The notes under the pieces: model-generated
What the model saw: the letters and a program-made list of their open reading frames with translations, nothing else
The model's database searches: none
What the model was told of the DNA's origin: nothing
In this document: piece after piece, positions 44,472-53,091 of the stretch
Position numbering within the stretch: the stretch's first letter is position 1
How the letters are laid out: each line of letters opens with the position of its first letter
Translations under genes and position numbers: made by a program
Assembly (NCBI GenBank): GCA_030627905.1
Contig: DAOVRZ010000017.1
Span: 1 to 64,000 of the forward strand
Length of the DNA: 64,000 nucleotides
Direction of reading: 5' to 3'
Source: JAGMES01 sp023128035
GTDB taxonomy: Bacteria > Bacillota > Halanaerobiia > DY22613

Positions 44472-46352
44472 TTACAACATATTTAAAACTTCTTGTACTG
44501 ATTCTTGAATGGATAGTTTTGTCGTATCAATAATCAAATCTGGATTCTCAGGTTCCTCATATGGTGAAGAGATACCTGTAAAGTTCTTTAACTCTCCACT
44601 CATTGCCTTTTTATACAAACCCTTTGGATCTCTATTAATACAAGTTGCTAAATCTGCCTTTACATAAACTTCAATAAAATTATCTTCACCCACCTTTTTT
44701 CTAGCAAATTCTCTCATGCTCCTATATGGTGATATAAAAGATACTAGAGTTATTAGTCCAGCATCTTTAAATAAAGCAGCAACTTCGCCAATCCTTCTTA
44801 TATTTTCCACACGATCATCTTTAGAAAAACCCAAATCTGAGTTTAACCCACATCTAATATTATCTCCATCTAATCTATAAACTAGTTTTTTTATTTTTAT
44901 CAATTCTTTTTCGACTTCAACTGCTATTGTAGATTTACCTGATCCTGAAAGTCCTGTAAACCAAATTACCAAACCTGTTTGATTTAATAATCTACATCTG
45001 TCTTCGTAGGCCACTTTTCCTTCATGCCAGATAACATTTGATTTTATTTCTGAACTTTCTTCTTTCAATATTAAACTTTGTTCATGTTGGTCTTCTAATG
45101 ATTCTTGTATTATTCCACCACCTGCTATATTATACTGATCTATGATTACAAATCTACTGGTTTCAATAATTTCGTGGGCCAGATCAAAAGCAATCGCCTT
45201 TTCCAATTGTAAAATACATTCTGCTACATCATTCTTATCAATTTTACCCTTATTTATGGGATTTAAAGTCGATGCATCTATTATTCTGATTATCTTTTCA
45301 ATCTTCACTCGAACTTTTGTAGTACCTAATTTTAGATAAAATAATTTCCCTTCTTCCATTGGTTCTTTACCTAACCAAAAAATATTTGCTCTTATTCTTG
45401 ATGTCACGTTTGGTTTAGGCTGATCTGATCTAGTTGCAATTTCTCCTCTTGTAATATAAATCTGTTCTTTTAAAGTAAATCCTGTTGCAAATCCTGCACT
45501 TACCATCTCCTGCTTTTTCTGACTAAAGCCTTCAATTGTTTGAATCACACTTCTTTTCCCCGATGGATAGAAACAGACTTCATCTCCCACATTAATTGTA
45601 CCTGATCCTACAGAACCAGCGACAATTCTTCTGTTATCGTCAAACATTGTAAATTTATAAACACCTTGTACAGACATCCGAAACGGTAAATCTTTAGGAA
45701 ATGACACTGCTGCAAAACCATCTAATACTTCTATTACAGATGGGCCTTGATACCATTTCATATTTTCTGATTGTCTTACAATATTATCTCCATTCATTCC
45801 GCTAACCGGTAAAAAGGCCGCTGGATTTATACTTATTTGCTCCAAAAATTTTTTACATTCCTGAACAATTTTATGATAATTTTTTTTATCATAACCAACT
45901 AAATCCATCTTATTTATTAATACAGCAACTTGCTTTATTCCAAGCATCGATAACATATAGCAATGTCTTTTCGTATTCTCCTGTACTCCTTCCTTGCCAT
46001 CTATCACTAATAAAGCAGCCTCTGCTCTTGATGCACCAGTTACCATGTTCTTCAAAAATTCAATGTGACCTGGAACATCAATGAGTATATAATCACGTTT
46101 CTTTGTTTTAAAGAAACATCGTGCTGAATCAATAGTTATACCCTGTAACTGTTCTTCTTTTAGTGCATCCAATAAAAAAGCGTATTCAAAGGGTTTTGAA
46201 TTTCTTCTACAATTCTCTCTAACCTGATCTAATTTGCCCTTTGGCAAAGAATGGGTATCTGCTAGAAGTCTCCCAATAATCGTGCTTTTTCCATGGTCAA
46301 CATGACCTGCTATAACTACATTCATATCTTCTCGGTTTGGATCGACATTCAT
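44472..46352 (-). CDS. cysNC: Bifunctional sulfate adenylyltransferase large subunit / APS kinase
   Basis: The 626-residue product joins a CysN GTPase to a CysC kinase. CysN has GHVDHGKST (16-24), DVPGHIEF and NKMDLVG, and an EF-Tu-like beta-barrel section. The APS-kinase part (about 450-626) has GLSGSGKST, the DGDNIR loop and FISPYRSMRE. With CysD it makes APS from ATP and sulfate using GTP, then phosphorylates it to PAPS. No APS/PAPS reductase or sulfite reductase is encoded nearby, so PAPS here more likely feeds sulfation than cysteine synthesis. Confidence 0.93.
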   Translation of the reverse strand: MNVDPNREDMNVVIAGHVDHGKSTIIGRLLADTHSLPKGKLDQVRENCRRNSKPFEYAFLLDALKEEQLQGITIDSARCFFKTKKRDYILIDVPGHIEFLKNMVTGASRAEAALLVIDGKEGVQENTKRHCYMLSMLGIKQVAVLINKMDLVGYDKKNYHKIVQECKKFLEQISINPAAFLPVSGMNGDNIVRQSENMKWYQGPSVIEVLDGFAAVSFPKDLPFRMSVQGVYKFTMFDDNRRIVAGSVGSGTINVGDEVCFYPSGKRSVIQTIEGFSQKKQEMVSAGFATGFTLKEQIYITRGEIATRSDQPKPNVTSRIRANIFWLGKEPMEEGKLFYLKLGTTKVRVKIEKIIRIIDASTLNPINKGKIDKNDVAECILQLEKAIAFDLAHEIIETSRFVIIDQYNIAGGGIIQESLEDQHEQSLILKEESSEIKSNVIWHEGKVAYEDRCRLLNQTGLVIWFTGLSGSGKSTIAVEVEKELIKIKKLVYRLDGDNIRCGLNSDLGFSKDDRVENIRRIGEVAALFKDAGLITLVSFISPYRSMREFARKKVGEDNFIEVYVKADLATCINRDPKGLYKKAMSGELKNFTGISSPYEEPENPDLIIDTTKLSIQESVQEVLNML

Positions 46353-46366
46353 CTTTTTTCTCCCCT

Positions 46367-47248
46367 TTACATATATCCATCTTTTCTTAGTTTTTCTAAC
46401 CCACCACCATCTTCTTTATCTTGAGCTCTTCCAGACCTTTCTGCAATATTAGCAAACTGGCCTGTTTTTAATTCATCTATTATTTCATCAACATTTTTAG
46501 CTGTTGATTTCACTGGATTTGTACAAGGTGCGCAACCTAATGAGCGATATCTAGTTCCATCTCCCTGATCAAAATATAGAGATACTACTGGAATGTTTTC
46601 CTGTTTAATATATTCCCAAATATTTAACTCTGTCCAATCTAATAATGGATGAATCCTTACATGCGTACCAGGTGCAAAATCCGTCTTATATTGGTTCCAA
46701 AATTCTGGAGGTTGATCTTCTAAATCCCAATAATTACTCTGATCTCTAGGTGAGAAATATCTCTCTTTTGATCGACTTCCCTCTTCATCTGCTCTTATAC
46801 CAACAATAACTCCTGTAAAAGGCTCTGCGTTTTTATCTAATTCATATTCTGCAGTTTCATGATTTAAGCGATATCTAGGCCAGGTTCCGTTAAGAGTATT
46901 TTTTAAAGCTTTTGTCTTTAATTTTCTACAACACTCTATCCTTGAAATATTACCATCAGGATAAGTCTCTTTATTTTTTAAAGCATTTACGTTCTGACCA
47001 TATATCATATCTAACTTCCAATCTAATGCTAAGCTATCTCGATGTTTTATCATCTCAGGTATTTTATAACTTGTATCTATATGAATCATAGGAATCGGAA
47101 CATGACCAAAAAAAGCCTTCCTAGCAAGCCATAATAATACTGTGCTATCCTTACCTATTGACCATAGCATACATAAGTTTCTAAACTCACTATAGGCTTC
47201 TCTAAAAATATGAATACTCCGACTCTCCAAACGTTCTAAATGATTCAT
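46367..47248 (-). CDS. cysD: Sulfate adenylyltransferase small subunit
   Basis: CysD is the catalytic ATP-pyrophosphatase subunit of ATP sulfurylase. The 293-residue protein has the PP-loop WSIGKDSTVLLWL at about 29-41. The family sequence GIRADEEGSRSKERYFSPRD (around 150-169) and LGCAPCTNPV near 238-247 follow. It is immediately upstream of cysNC with a 14-base gap, so the two form one complex. Confidence 0.94.
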   Translation of the reverse strand: MNHLERLESRSIHIFREAYSEFRNLCMLWSIGKDSTVLLWLARKAFFGHVPIPMIHIDTSYKIPEMIKHRDSLALDWKLDMIYGQNVNALKNKETYPDGNISRIECCRKLKTKALKNTLNGTWPRYRLNHETAEYELDKNAEPFTGVIVGIRADEEGSRSKERYFSPRDQSNYWDLEDQPPEFWNQYKTDFAPGTHVRIHPLLDWTELNIWEYIKQENIPVVSLYFDQGDGTRYRSLGCAPCTNPVKSTAKNVDEIIDELKTGQFANIAERSGRAQDKEDGGGLEKLRKDGYM

Positions 47249-47265
47249 ACTTTTTTCCTCCTATC

Positions 47266-48243
47266 TCAAAAGTTACACCAATTGCGATTTTCTTTATACC
47301 ACTGGATAGTTTTTTTTATTCCTTCGAAAAAATTGTATTTTGGAGACCAGCCTAATTCTTTTCTAATTTTTGATGAATCAATAGCATATCTTCGGTCATG
47401 ACCTAGGCGATCTTTTACAAAGCAAATTTTCGATTTAGATTCACTTAGTTCTTGCAAAATAATATTAGCAATTTCTAAATTGGTCATTTCATTATTTGAA
47501 CCTATATTATAAACTTCCCCCACTTTTCCAGAATGAAGTACTAAATCTATTCCATGACAATGGTCGGTCACATGAATCCAATCTCTTATATTGAAACCAT
47601 CACCATATATGGGTAAGTCCTTGTTTTCTAAAGTATTTGTAATCAATACTGGAATTAATTTTTCTGGAAACTGATAAGGTCCATAATTATTTGAACACCT
47701 AGTTATATTTATCGGAGTTCCATAAGTTTTATAAAAAGCCCTAACTAATAAATCTGCACTAGCTTTGCTTGCTGAATAAGGATTATTTGGCGCAAGAGGA
47801 GTTTCTTCAGTAAATAAATCCGTTGGACCAAGAGAGCCATATACTTCATCTGTCGAAATTTGTACAAATTTTTTAATCTCATATTTTCTAGCAGCATCCA
47901 ATAAGATTTGAGTTCCTAAAACATTAGTTTTAATAAATAGTCCAGAATTATGAATACTTCTATCAACATGAGATTCAGCAGCAAAGTTCACAATATAATC
48001 AACTCCATCTCCAACTATCTGATTTACTAATTCAGAATCTGTGATATCTCCTTTTATAAATTGATAATTTGATCTGGTTTCAATATCACAAAGATTTTCT
48101 AAGTTACCAGCATAAGTCAGGTTATCTAGATTGATAAAAAAATAATCAGAATATTTATTTATCATATAATGGAAAAAATTAGAACCAATAAATCCAGCTC
48201 CCCCTGTTACAAGAATCTTTTTTGCTATTCCTCTCCTATCCAT
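47266..48243 (-). CDS. rfbB: dTDP-glucose 4,6-dehydratase
   Basis: Second enzyme of dTDP-L-rhamnose synthesis. ILVTGGAGFIGSNFFHYM is the NAD-binding start, TDEVYGS near 123-129 holds catalytic residues and YSASKASAD near 149 the YXXXK pair. I use ATG 48243, which overlaps the end of the DUF2061 gene by 8 bases. The first residues (MDRRGIAK) precede the normal family start and an AGGAGAGG lies inside them, so the true start could be slightly later at a non-standard codon. The other rhamnose genes are 2 kb away. Confidence 0.93.
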   Translation of the reverse strand: MDRRGIAKKILVTGGAGFIGSNFFHYMINKYSDYFFINLDNLTYAGNLENLCDIETRSNYQFIKGDITDSELVNQIVGDGVDYIVNFAAESHVDRSIHNSGLFIKTNVLGTQILLDAARKYEIKKFVQISTDEVYGSLGPTDLFTEETPLAPNNPYSASKASADLLVRAFYKTYGTPINITRCSNNYGPYQFPEKLIPVLITNTLENKDLPIYGDGFNIRDWIHVTDHCHGIDLVLHSGKVGEVYNIGSNNEMTNLEIANIILQELSESKSKICFVKDRLGHDRRYAIDSSKIRKELGWSPKYNFFEGIKKTIQWYKENRNWCNF

Positions 48244-48475
48244 CTTTATCGCTCCAATCATTGGAATTCTCTTTATCATTTTTGGAAGGCAGTTTTACTT
48301 TTTCCCAAATTTTTTCGTGCAAATAATAAAAAATCGTTTTAGATATAGTCTCGAATATTGCAAAGCTGCCAGCTATTTTTAATTCCCCACTTAAAAAATA
48401 TATTATTACAACAGATGTTATTGACGCAGTTAATCTCCAGGTTATTGTTTTAAAGAGAGTTTTTGAAATACCCAC
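48236..48475 (-). CDS. DUF2061 small membrane protein
   Basis: A 79-residue protein with the DUF2061 pattern KTITWRLTASITSVVIIYFLSG and AIFETISKTIFYYLHEKIWEK. It has two membrane segments (about 14-30 and 33-50) and a charged tail. DUF2061 genes are often found near sulfate-activation genes, and here one heads the operon rfbB-cysD-cysNC. The role is unknown; sulfate handling at the membrane is a guess. It starts with GTG behind AGGGGG. Confidence 0.8.
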   Translation of the reverse strand: MGISKTLFKTITWRLTASITSVVIIYFLSGELKIAGSFAIFETISKTIFYYLHEKIWEKVKLPSKNDKENSNDWSDKDG

Positions 48476-48512
48476 GACTAATACCCCCTAATGAAGGTAC
48501 AAACACTTTTTT

Positions 48513-48541
48513 TATTATATGTAATATATATATATCATGTG
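48513..48541 (-). promoter_or_regulatory. Sigma-K-like promoter of the DUF2061-rfbB-cysD-cysNC operon
   Basis: Minus-strand CACA, 16 bases, CATATAATA is an exact match to the late mother-cell pattern mACm-N16-CATAnnnTA, about 37 bases before the first start codon. Confidence 0.6.
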
Positions 48542-48625
48542 ATTAAGAAAATTTTTGCTGTTTAAAATACTTTTTATCGGTTAAATTAATCAATATACAT
48601 ATTAAGAATAAAAGAGAGGTTCTTT

Positions 48626-49846
48626 ATGCAAATCGTACATGCACTTGTTGAAAGTGGCGAAGGAAAGAAAGTTACTGATCTTTTGAAAACTCTAGGTGTG
48701 GATATTGAAGATTATAAATTGATAAGCTCTCCTGACGGTGATCTGGTAATAATCAATCTTTTATATGGTAATATGGATATACTGATAGATAATTTACGAG
48801 AACATTTTACTTTTGAATCTAAGGATACTCGAAGTTTAATTATTTTCACTCCCGACACAGTGATTCCGCGAAATGAAAAAAAGGTTAAAAAGCACTCATT
48901 CCGAGCAACCAGAGAGTCACTAATAACCTTTGCTAAAGAAAATTCTTCTTTAAATTCACAGTTTTTTGCTCTTGTTATTCTTTCTTCTATGATAGCTGCA
49001 TTAGGACTTATTTTAGATAATGTTGCAGTATTGGTAGGCGGAATGGTAATTGCTCCAGCTTTAGGGCCAATTCTCGGAACGTCTATCGGAATAGTGCTTG
49101 GAAATTATAAGCTAATGCAGCGAGGTATCGTTGCAGAATTCTTTGCAATGTTAATTGCAATCACAATAGGTTTTCTCTTTGGAGTAGTAGTGCCAAATGT
49201 AGAAATGACAAAAGCTTTAGAAGTCAGAATGATTCCAACTATAGCTGATTTAATCATTGCAGGGGCTGCTGGGGCTGCTGGAGCATACTCACTTTTGGCA
49301 AAAGGAAACCAATCCCAATTAGTCGGAGTAATGGTCGCAGCATCTTTAGTTCCAGTTATGAGCACAATTGGAATCGGTATTTCTATGGGAAATACGACAA
49401 TGATTAACGGAGCACTCCTTTTGCTGATTAGCAACTTTATTGCATTATTGTTAGCGGTAATTATAACGCTTTATCTCAAAGGTTTAAAACCCCAGATCTG
49501 GCACGAAAATCGTGCTGATAAATTAATAAAACGCAGTCTGTTCATTACACTCTTAGTAGTAATTTTATTAAGTATTCCTCTAGGTTTTATAACCTATGAG
49601 GAATTTGGTGTAAAAAAACCTCAAGAAAAAATTGAGAATATTGTTCAGGATGCTTTTGAGAGACAAAAAAACTTTAAACTTTCCTCCCTCTCATTAAAGG
49701 ATAAAGATATCAATATCTTTTTTTATTCTACAAAACCTGCTTTAGAAGAAGATTTTCTCGAATTAAAACGTGAAATCCGAAACCAGATTAATGAAGAATA
49801 CCAGATTATTTATGAGATTGTTTTTACTCAGAAAATCAACCACTAG
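48626..49846 (+). CDS. DUF389/TIGR00341 family membrane protein
   Basis: A 406-residue protein with a soluble N-terminal half of about 85 residues (ferredoxin-like pattern MQIVHALVESGEGKKVTDLL). The DUF389 membrane region follows, with the conserved VGGMVIAPALGPILGTSIG near 140-158 and about six helices, then a soluble C-terminal domain of some 85 residues. The family's function is not established. It is the only plus-strand gene in the sulfation and rhamnose cluster and has its own AGAGAGG ribosome-binding site. It splits rfbB from rfbACD. Confidence 0.85.
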   Translation: MQIVHALVESGEGKKVTDLLKTLGVDIEDYKLISSPDGDLVIINLLYGNMDILIDNLREHFTFESKDTRSLIIFTPDTVIPRNEKKVKKHSFRATRESLITFAKENSSLNSQFFALVILSSMIAALGLILDNVAVLVGGMVIAPALGPILGTSIGIVLGNYKLMQRGIVAEFFAMLIAITIGFLFGVVVPNVEMTKALEVRMIPTIADLIIAGAAGAAGAYSLLAKGNQSQLVGVMVAASLVPVMSTIGIGISMGNTTMINGALLLLISNFIALLLAVIITLYLKGLKPQIWHENRADKLIKRSLFITLLVVILLSIPLGFITYEEFGVKKPQEKIENIVQDAFERQKNFKLSSLSLKDKDINIFFYSTKPALEEDFLELKREIRNQINEEYQIIYEIVFTQKINH

Positions 49847-49850
49847 AAAA

Positions 49851-50699
49851 TCAAGAGCTATTTGCTGAATTTTGTAAACAATCTTTTAATGCAAATCTCC
49901 AATCTCGCATAGCTAGGTTATACGTTTTTTCAAAATTAAAATTCTCCATAACAGTATACTGAGGTCTTTTTACAATATCGCCATACTCTTCTGTAGTAAT
50001 TGGTTTTATGGTACTATCTAATTCCTTCATGTGAAAAATTGCTTTGGCAAACTCAAACCAAGAACAAGAGCCTTTATTGGAGATATGATATATACCATAA
50101 AAAGGATATTGAATAACCTCTTTTATGGCAACGGCTAAATCCCTAGCATAGGTGGGTGTTCCAATCTGATCTCTGATAACTGTAATTTTATGTCTTTCCT
50201 TCGCCAATTCTAGCATCACTTTTACAAAATTACGACCATATTCACTGAATATCCAGGACGTGCGGAGAATATAAAATTTTTGCAATAATGATTGAATAAT
50301 TTCTTCTCCAGCAAGTTTTGATTTACCATAAATATTTAAAGGATTTAAGGTGTCAAACTCAATATAAGGCTCTTGTTTCGACCCATCAAATACATAATCG
50401 GTACTAATATACACAACTTTTGCATTCACTTCTAGAGCAGCAATAGCAATATTTCTTGTTCCTAACGCATTTACCAAAAAAGCTTTATTAGGATTCAACT
50501 CACATCCTTTTACATCTGTATAAGCTCCAGCATGAATAATTACTTCAGGCTTTAATCTCTTAATCTTTTTTAAAGTAGTTAATGGATCAGTAAAATCCAA
50601 CATAGTTCTTCCCCATGCATAAACATTTTCATCTTGAAAAACTTCACTCAAGGTTCTTCCTAACTGTCCGTCAGCACCAGAAATCAATATTTTACCCAT
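49851..50699 (-). CDS. rfbD: dTDP-4-dehydrorhamnose reductase
   Basis: Last step of dTDP-L-rhamnose synthesis. The 282-residue product starts MGKILISGADGQLGRTLSEV with the nucleotide-binding motif, and has STDYVFDG (about 103-110) and YGKSKLAGE around 128-136. I start at ATG 50699, overlapping the rfbC stop by 8 bases. A longer reading adds 65 non-homologous residues inside rfbC. It converges with the DUF389 gene. Confidence 0.94.
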   Translation of the reverse strand: MGKILISGADGQLGRTLSEVFQDENVYAWGRTMLDFTDPLTTLKKIKRLKPEVIIHAGAYTDVKGCELNPNKAFLVNALGTRNIAIAALEVNAKVVYISTDYVFDGSKQEPYIEFDTLNPLNIYGKSKLAGEEIIQSLLQKFYILRTSWIFSEYGRNFVKVMLELAKERHKITVIRDQIGTPTYARDLAVAIKEVIQYPFYGIYHISNKGSCSWFEFAKAIFHMKELDSTIKPITTEEYGDIVKRPQYTVMENFNFEKTYNLAMRDWRFALKDCLQNSANSS

Positions 50700-51147
50700 C
50701 TTTCCGATCCCAATCGTACGGAATATCATTATCATGAGGATCAACCCGATATTCATCTGGATCATCATAGTCATATTTTTGAGTAGGAATATTAATAACA
50801 ATCGCTTCACCCTCGCTAATACACTTAAAACCATGATATACATTTGGAGGTATCTGAAGCAAAATTGGATTAAATTCACCCATGAAAAACTCATTTACTT
50901 CTTTATAGGTTGATGAATCTTCACGTTCATCATATAATACGACTTTCATCATCCCTTTTATAATAACAAAATGATCAAATTGTTTTTTATGATAATGCCA
51001 GGCTTTAACAACTCCAGAATAAGCTGTTGTCATATAGATTTGCCCAAATCGAATAAATAATTCATCATCTTCCCTTAAAATTTCTATTAATCGTCCACGT
51101 TCATCTGGAATCGTCTTGAGATTTTTGATTTTAACCCCTTCTATCAT
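50692..51147 (-). CDS. rfbC: dTDP-4-dehydrorhamnose 3,5-epimerase family protein
   Basis: The 151-residue cupin-like epimerase has RGRLIEILREDD, FGQIYMTTAYSGVVKAWHYHKKQFDHFVI (divided here: WHYHKKQ carries the active-site His) and IPPNVYHGFKCIS near 100-112. It is shorter than the E. coli enzyme but matches the compact RfbC-like group. Position between rfbA and rfbD with overlaps of 4 and 8 bases supports the assignment. Confidence 0.9.
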   Translation of the reverse strand: MIEGVKIKNLKTIPDERGRLIEILREDDELFIRFGQIYMTTAYSGVVKAWHYHKKQFDHFVIIKGMMKVVLYDEREDSSTYKEVNEFFMGEFNPILLQIPPNVYHGFKCISEGEAIVINIPTQKYDYDDPDEYRVDPHDNDIPYDWDRKDG

Positions 51148-51878
51148 CCTTCACTCCTCCTCTTAAGATATGATTCACGGGCCAGCACTGTTGCATTAAA
51201 TAAACTTTCAAATATCCCTGCATCAGTCCAAAATCCTTCTAAATAATATGCTTTTAGCGCGTTTTGTAGAATAAATGAATTATTAATATCTGTAATTTCT
51301 AACTCTCCTCTATCAGAAGGTTTTAAGGTTTTGATAATATCAAATACTTCATGATGATACATATAAATTCCAGTTACAATCCAATTACTTTTTGGGTTCT
51401 CTGGTTTTTCTACAATTTGAATAATCTTTTGATTCTGAACTTCTGCCACACCAAATCGTTCTGGTTCAGAAACCTGTTTCAAAAAAACTCCTGCTTTAAC
51501 CTTTGATTTTTCAAAATCCTTAACCGCAATTTTCAAATCCTCTTGAATAATGTTATCACCCAGTAAAACGATCACTTTTTCTCCATTAGCAAAATCTTCT
51601 GCTAAACTTAACGCATGAGCAATTCCTCCAGCTTCATCCTGATATTTATAAGTGAAATTTGCTCCAAATTTCTTACCACTGCCTAACAATTGAAATAGTT
51701 CTCCCGTGCTTTCCCCACCAAGCACAATCAATATATCTGTAATTCCAGCTTTACAAAGAGTCTCTATTGGATAAAAGATCATCGGTTTATTATATATAGG
51801 GAGAAGATGTTTGTTGATTACTTTTGTTAAAGGATAAAGTCTGGATCCAGTACCCCCCGCTAAAATTATCCCTTTCAT
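51144..51878 (-). CDS. rfbA: Glucose-1-phosphate thymidylyltransferase
   Basis: Makes dTDP-glucose from dTTP and glucose-1-phosphate. The 244-residue protein starts MKGIILAGGTGSRLYPLTKV with the nucleotidyl-transfer signature; LLGDNII (about 106-112) supplies the metal site and EKPENPKSNWIVTGIYMY the sugar site. It is of the short RfbA type, lacking the C-terminal 40-50 residues of the enterobacterial enzyme. ATG 51878 follows AGGAGG. A sigma-K-like promoter lies 43 bases upstream. Confidence 0.93.
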   Translation of the reverse strand: MKGIILAGGTGSRLYPLTKVINKHLLPIYNKPMIFYPIETLCKAGITDILIVLGGESTGELFQLLGSGKKFGANFTYKYQDEAGGIAHALSLAEDFANGEKVIVLLGDNIIQEDLKIAVKDFEKSKVKAGVFLKQVSEPERFGVAEVQNQKIIQIVEKPENPKSNWIVTGIYMYHHEVFDIIKTLKPSDRGELEITDINNSFILQNALKAYYLEGFWTDAGIFESLFNATVLARESYLKRRSEG

Positions 51879-51920
51879 ATTCTTCCTCCTAATCTTCCTC
51901 CATTTGATACTTACCATATT

Positions 51921-51949
51921 TATAATATGATTTATGATTGTAGAGGGTT
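51921..51949 (-). promoter_or_regulatory. Sigma-K-like promoter of rfbACD
   Basis: Minus-strand AACC, 16 bases, CATATTATA, an exact match to mACm-N16-CATAnnnTA. Confidence 0.6.
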
Positions 51950-51964
51950 CGTTTCAATTTAAGT

Positions 51965-51992
51965 AACAATTATATTTATATAGCATATTATA
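51965..51992 (+). promoter_or_regulatory. Sigma-K-like promoter before the broken GT2 gene
   Basis: Plus-strand AACA, 15 bases, CATATTATA. The spacing is one short of ideal. It diverges from the rfbA promoter, so both sides of this gap carry the same promoter type. Confidence 0.45.
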
Positions 51993-52059
51993 TTGCAAAT
52001 AATGTAGAGAAAAAAATCATGGAACTTCAATATTCAATCATTAAAAGGGAGGAGTACCC

Positions 52060-52545
52060 ATTCCTTATTATAGTTTTGTAATTGTATGTTATAACAATTG
52101 GGAAATAACTAAACAAGCTATTGTTACTTTAATTGAATCATTAAGTAATGTTCATATAGAAAAAGGCCTTGAACAACTAAAAACAAACTATCAAAATAAC
52201 CCCATTGAATTTATTTTTCTTAATTTGAATCAAAACATCGGGTTTCCTGTAAGCATAAATTTTGGACTAGCGAAATGTAGAGGTGAGATCATAGCTACTC
52301 TAAACAACGACTTAATATTTCCACCAAATTGGTTTGATGGATTAATCAACACATTGGAAAATAATAAAGAGATTGGAGTTGCTGTACCACACTTATCTTA
52401 TAGTTCAGGACCTCAGAATGTAGGCGTTAGATTTAATGAACCGATAGAAATTTTTAATTTTTCTAAAAATTTTATTACCTTAATGAACATTATCGATAAA
52501 GCACTATGCTATTCTCATCATATATCCTCTCTTGTAATCAAGTAG
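52060..52545 (+). pseudogene. Truncated GT2 glycosyltransferase with no standard start codon
   Basis: The frame reads PYYSFVIVCYNNWEITKQAI, then NLNQNIGFPVSINFGLAKCRGEI and ATLNNDLIFPPNWFDGL, a clear GT2 N-terminal half with its metal-site region. It then loses similarity and stops at about 160 codons, where a complete enzyme would need 240 or more. A good ribosome-binding site (AAAGGGAGGAG, 52044-52054) is followed after 5 bases by ATT, not ATG, at the expected start. Loss of both start and C-terminus suggests decay. Initiation at ATT or at TTG 52225 would still give a protein without a complete fold. Confidence 0.65.
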
Positions 52546-52605
52546 GAGGAGGATCTTTCCTACCTCCTCTCTTCTTGTCATTAGAGAAAATATGATATGT
52601 ATCAT

Positions 52606-53076
52606 CTAGTAGTGACAGGGATCTTCTACAGGTTTAGGAATTTTTATAAATCCTTTAACTACTAGTTGCCCAATAACCTTCTTATAACCTAACTTTTCGC
52701 ATTTATCACTAACTGGTTCTGCCAATTCAAAATCTCTATATACTGCTTTTACTATAACTTCAGGAACACCTCTATAATAAAAATTCAAGTCCATTTCCTC
52801 AATAAATTCTATGCAAAAAGCAACTCGATGCATTAGGTTATCAACTGAGAAATAGTGTAGTATAATTTTGATTTTACCTACTATAACAGCTTTTGTACCA
52901 AGCATTTTCGTTTTAATCTTCTCAACAATGATCTTAGAATCATATATTTCGATGATAGAAGAAGTTTCACATGGCAGAGAGAAATAAATGGGAATTAAAA
53001 TGTTTATTTTTTTAGTTGGAATACATTTTTTTTTACGTATCAACTTACTTTCACATATGTATTCAGAATTTGACAT
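52606..53076 (-). CDS. SPOCS/DUF3794-like protein
   Basis: A 156-residue protein with no membrane segment. The middle part (SKIIVEKIKTKMLGTKAVIVGKIKIILHYFSVDN, read in sections around 46-80) and VAFCIEFIEEMDL resemble the SPOCS (DUF3794) beta-domain found in spore-coat morphogenetic proteins such as SipL and SafA partners. PVSDKCEKLGYKKVIGQLVVKGFIKIPKP near the end repeats the pattern. It follows the larger SPOCS-type gene by 15 bases and may be co-expressed. Cysteines at both ends could form cross-links. Confidence 0.55.
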   Translation of the reverse strand: MSNSEYICESKLIRKKKCIPTKKINILIPIYFSLPCETSSIIEIYDSKIIVEKIKTKMLGTKAVIVGKIKIILHYFSVDNLMHRVAFCIEFIEEMDLNFYYRGVPEVIVKAVYRDFELAEPVSDKCEKLGYKKVIGQLVVKGFIKIPKPVEDPCHY

Positions 53077-53091
53077 AAAAATAGCCCCTTT

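Noticed and set aside
50700..50894. Longer N-terminus for rfbD
   Set aside because: The 65 extra residues lie inside rfbC in another frame and do not resemble the family; ATG 50699 gives the canonical nucleotide-binding start.
52546..52605. Hairpin AGGAGG...CCTCCT after the broken GT2 gene as a terminator
   Set aside because: The arms are purine/pyrimidine-simple and the following sequence is not a T-run; pairing may be chance.
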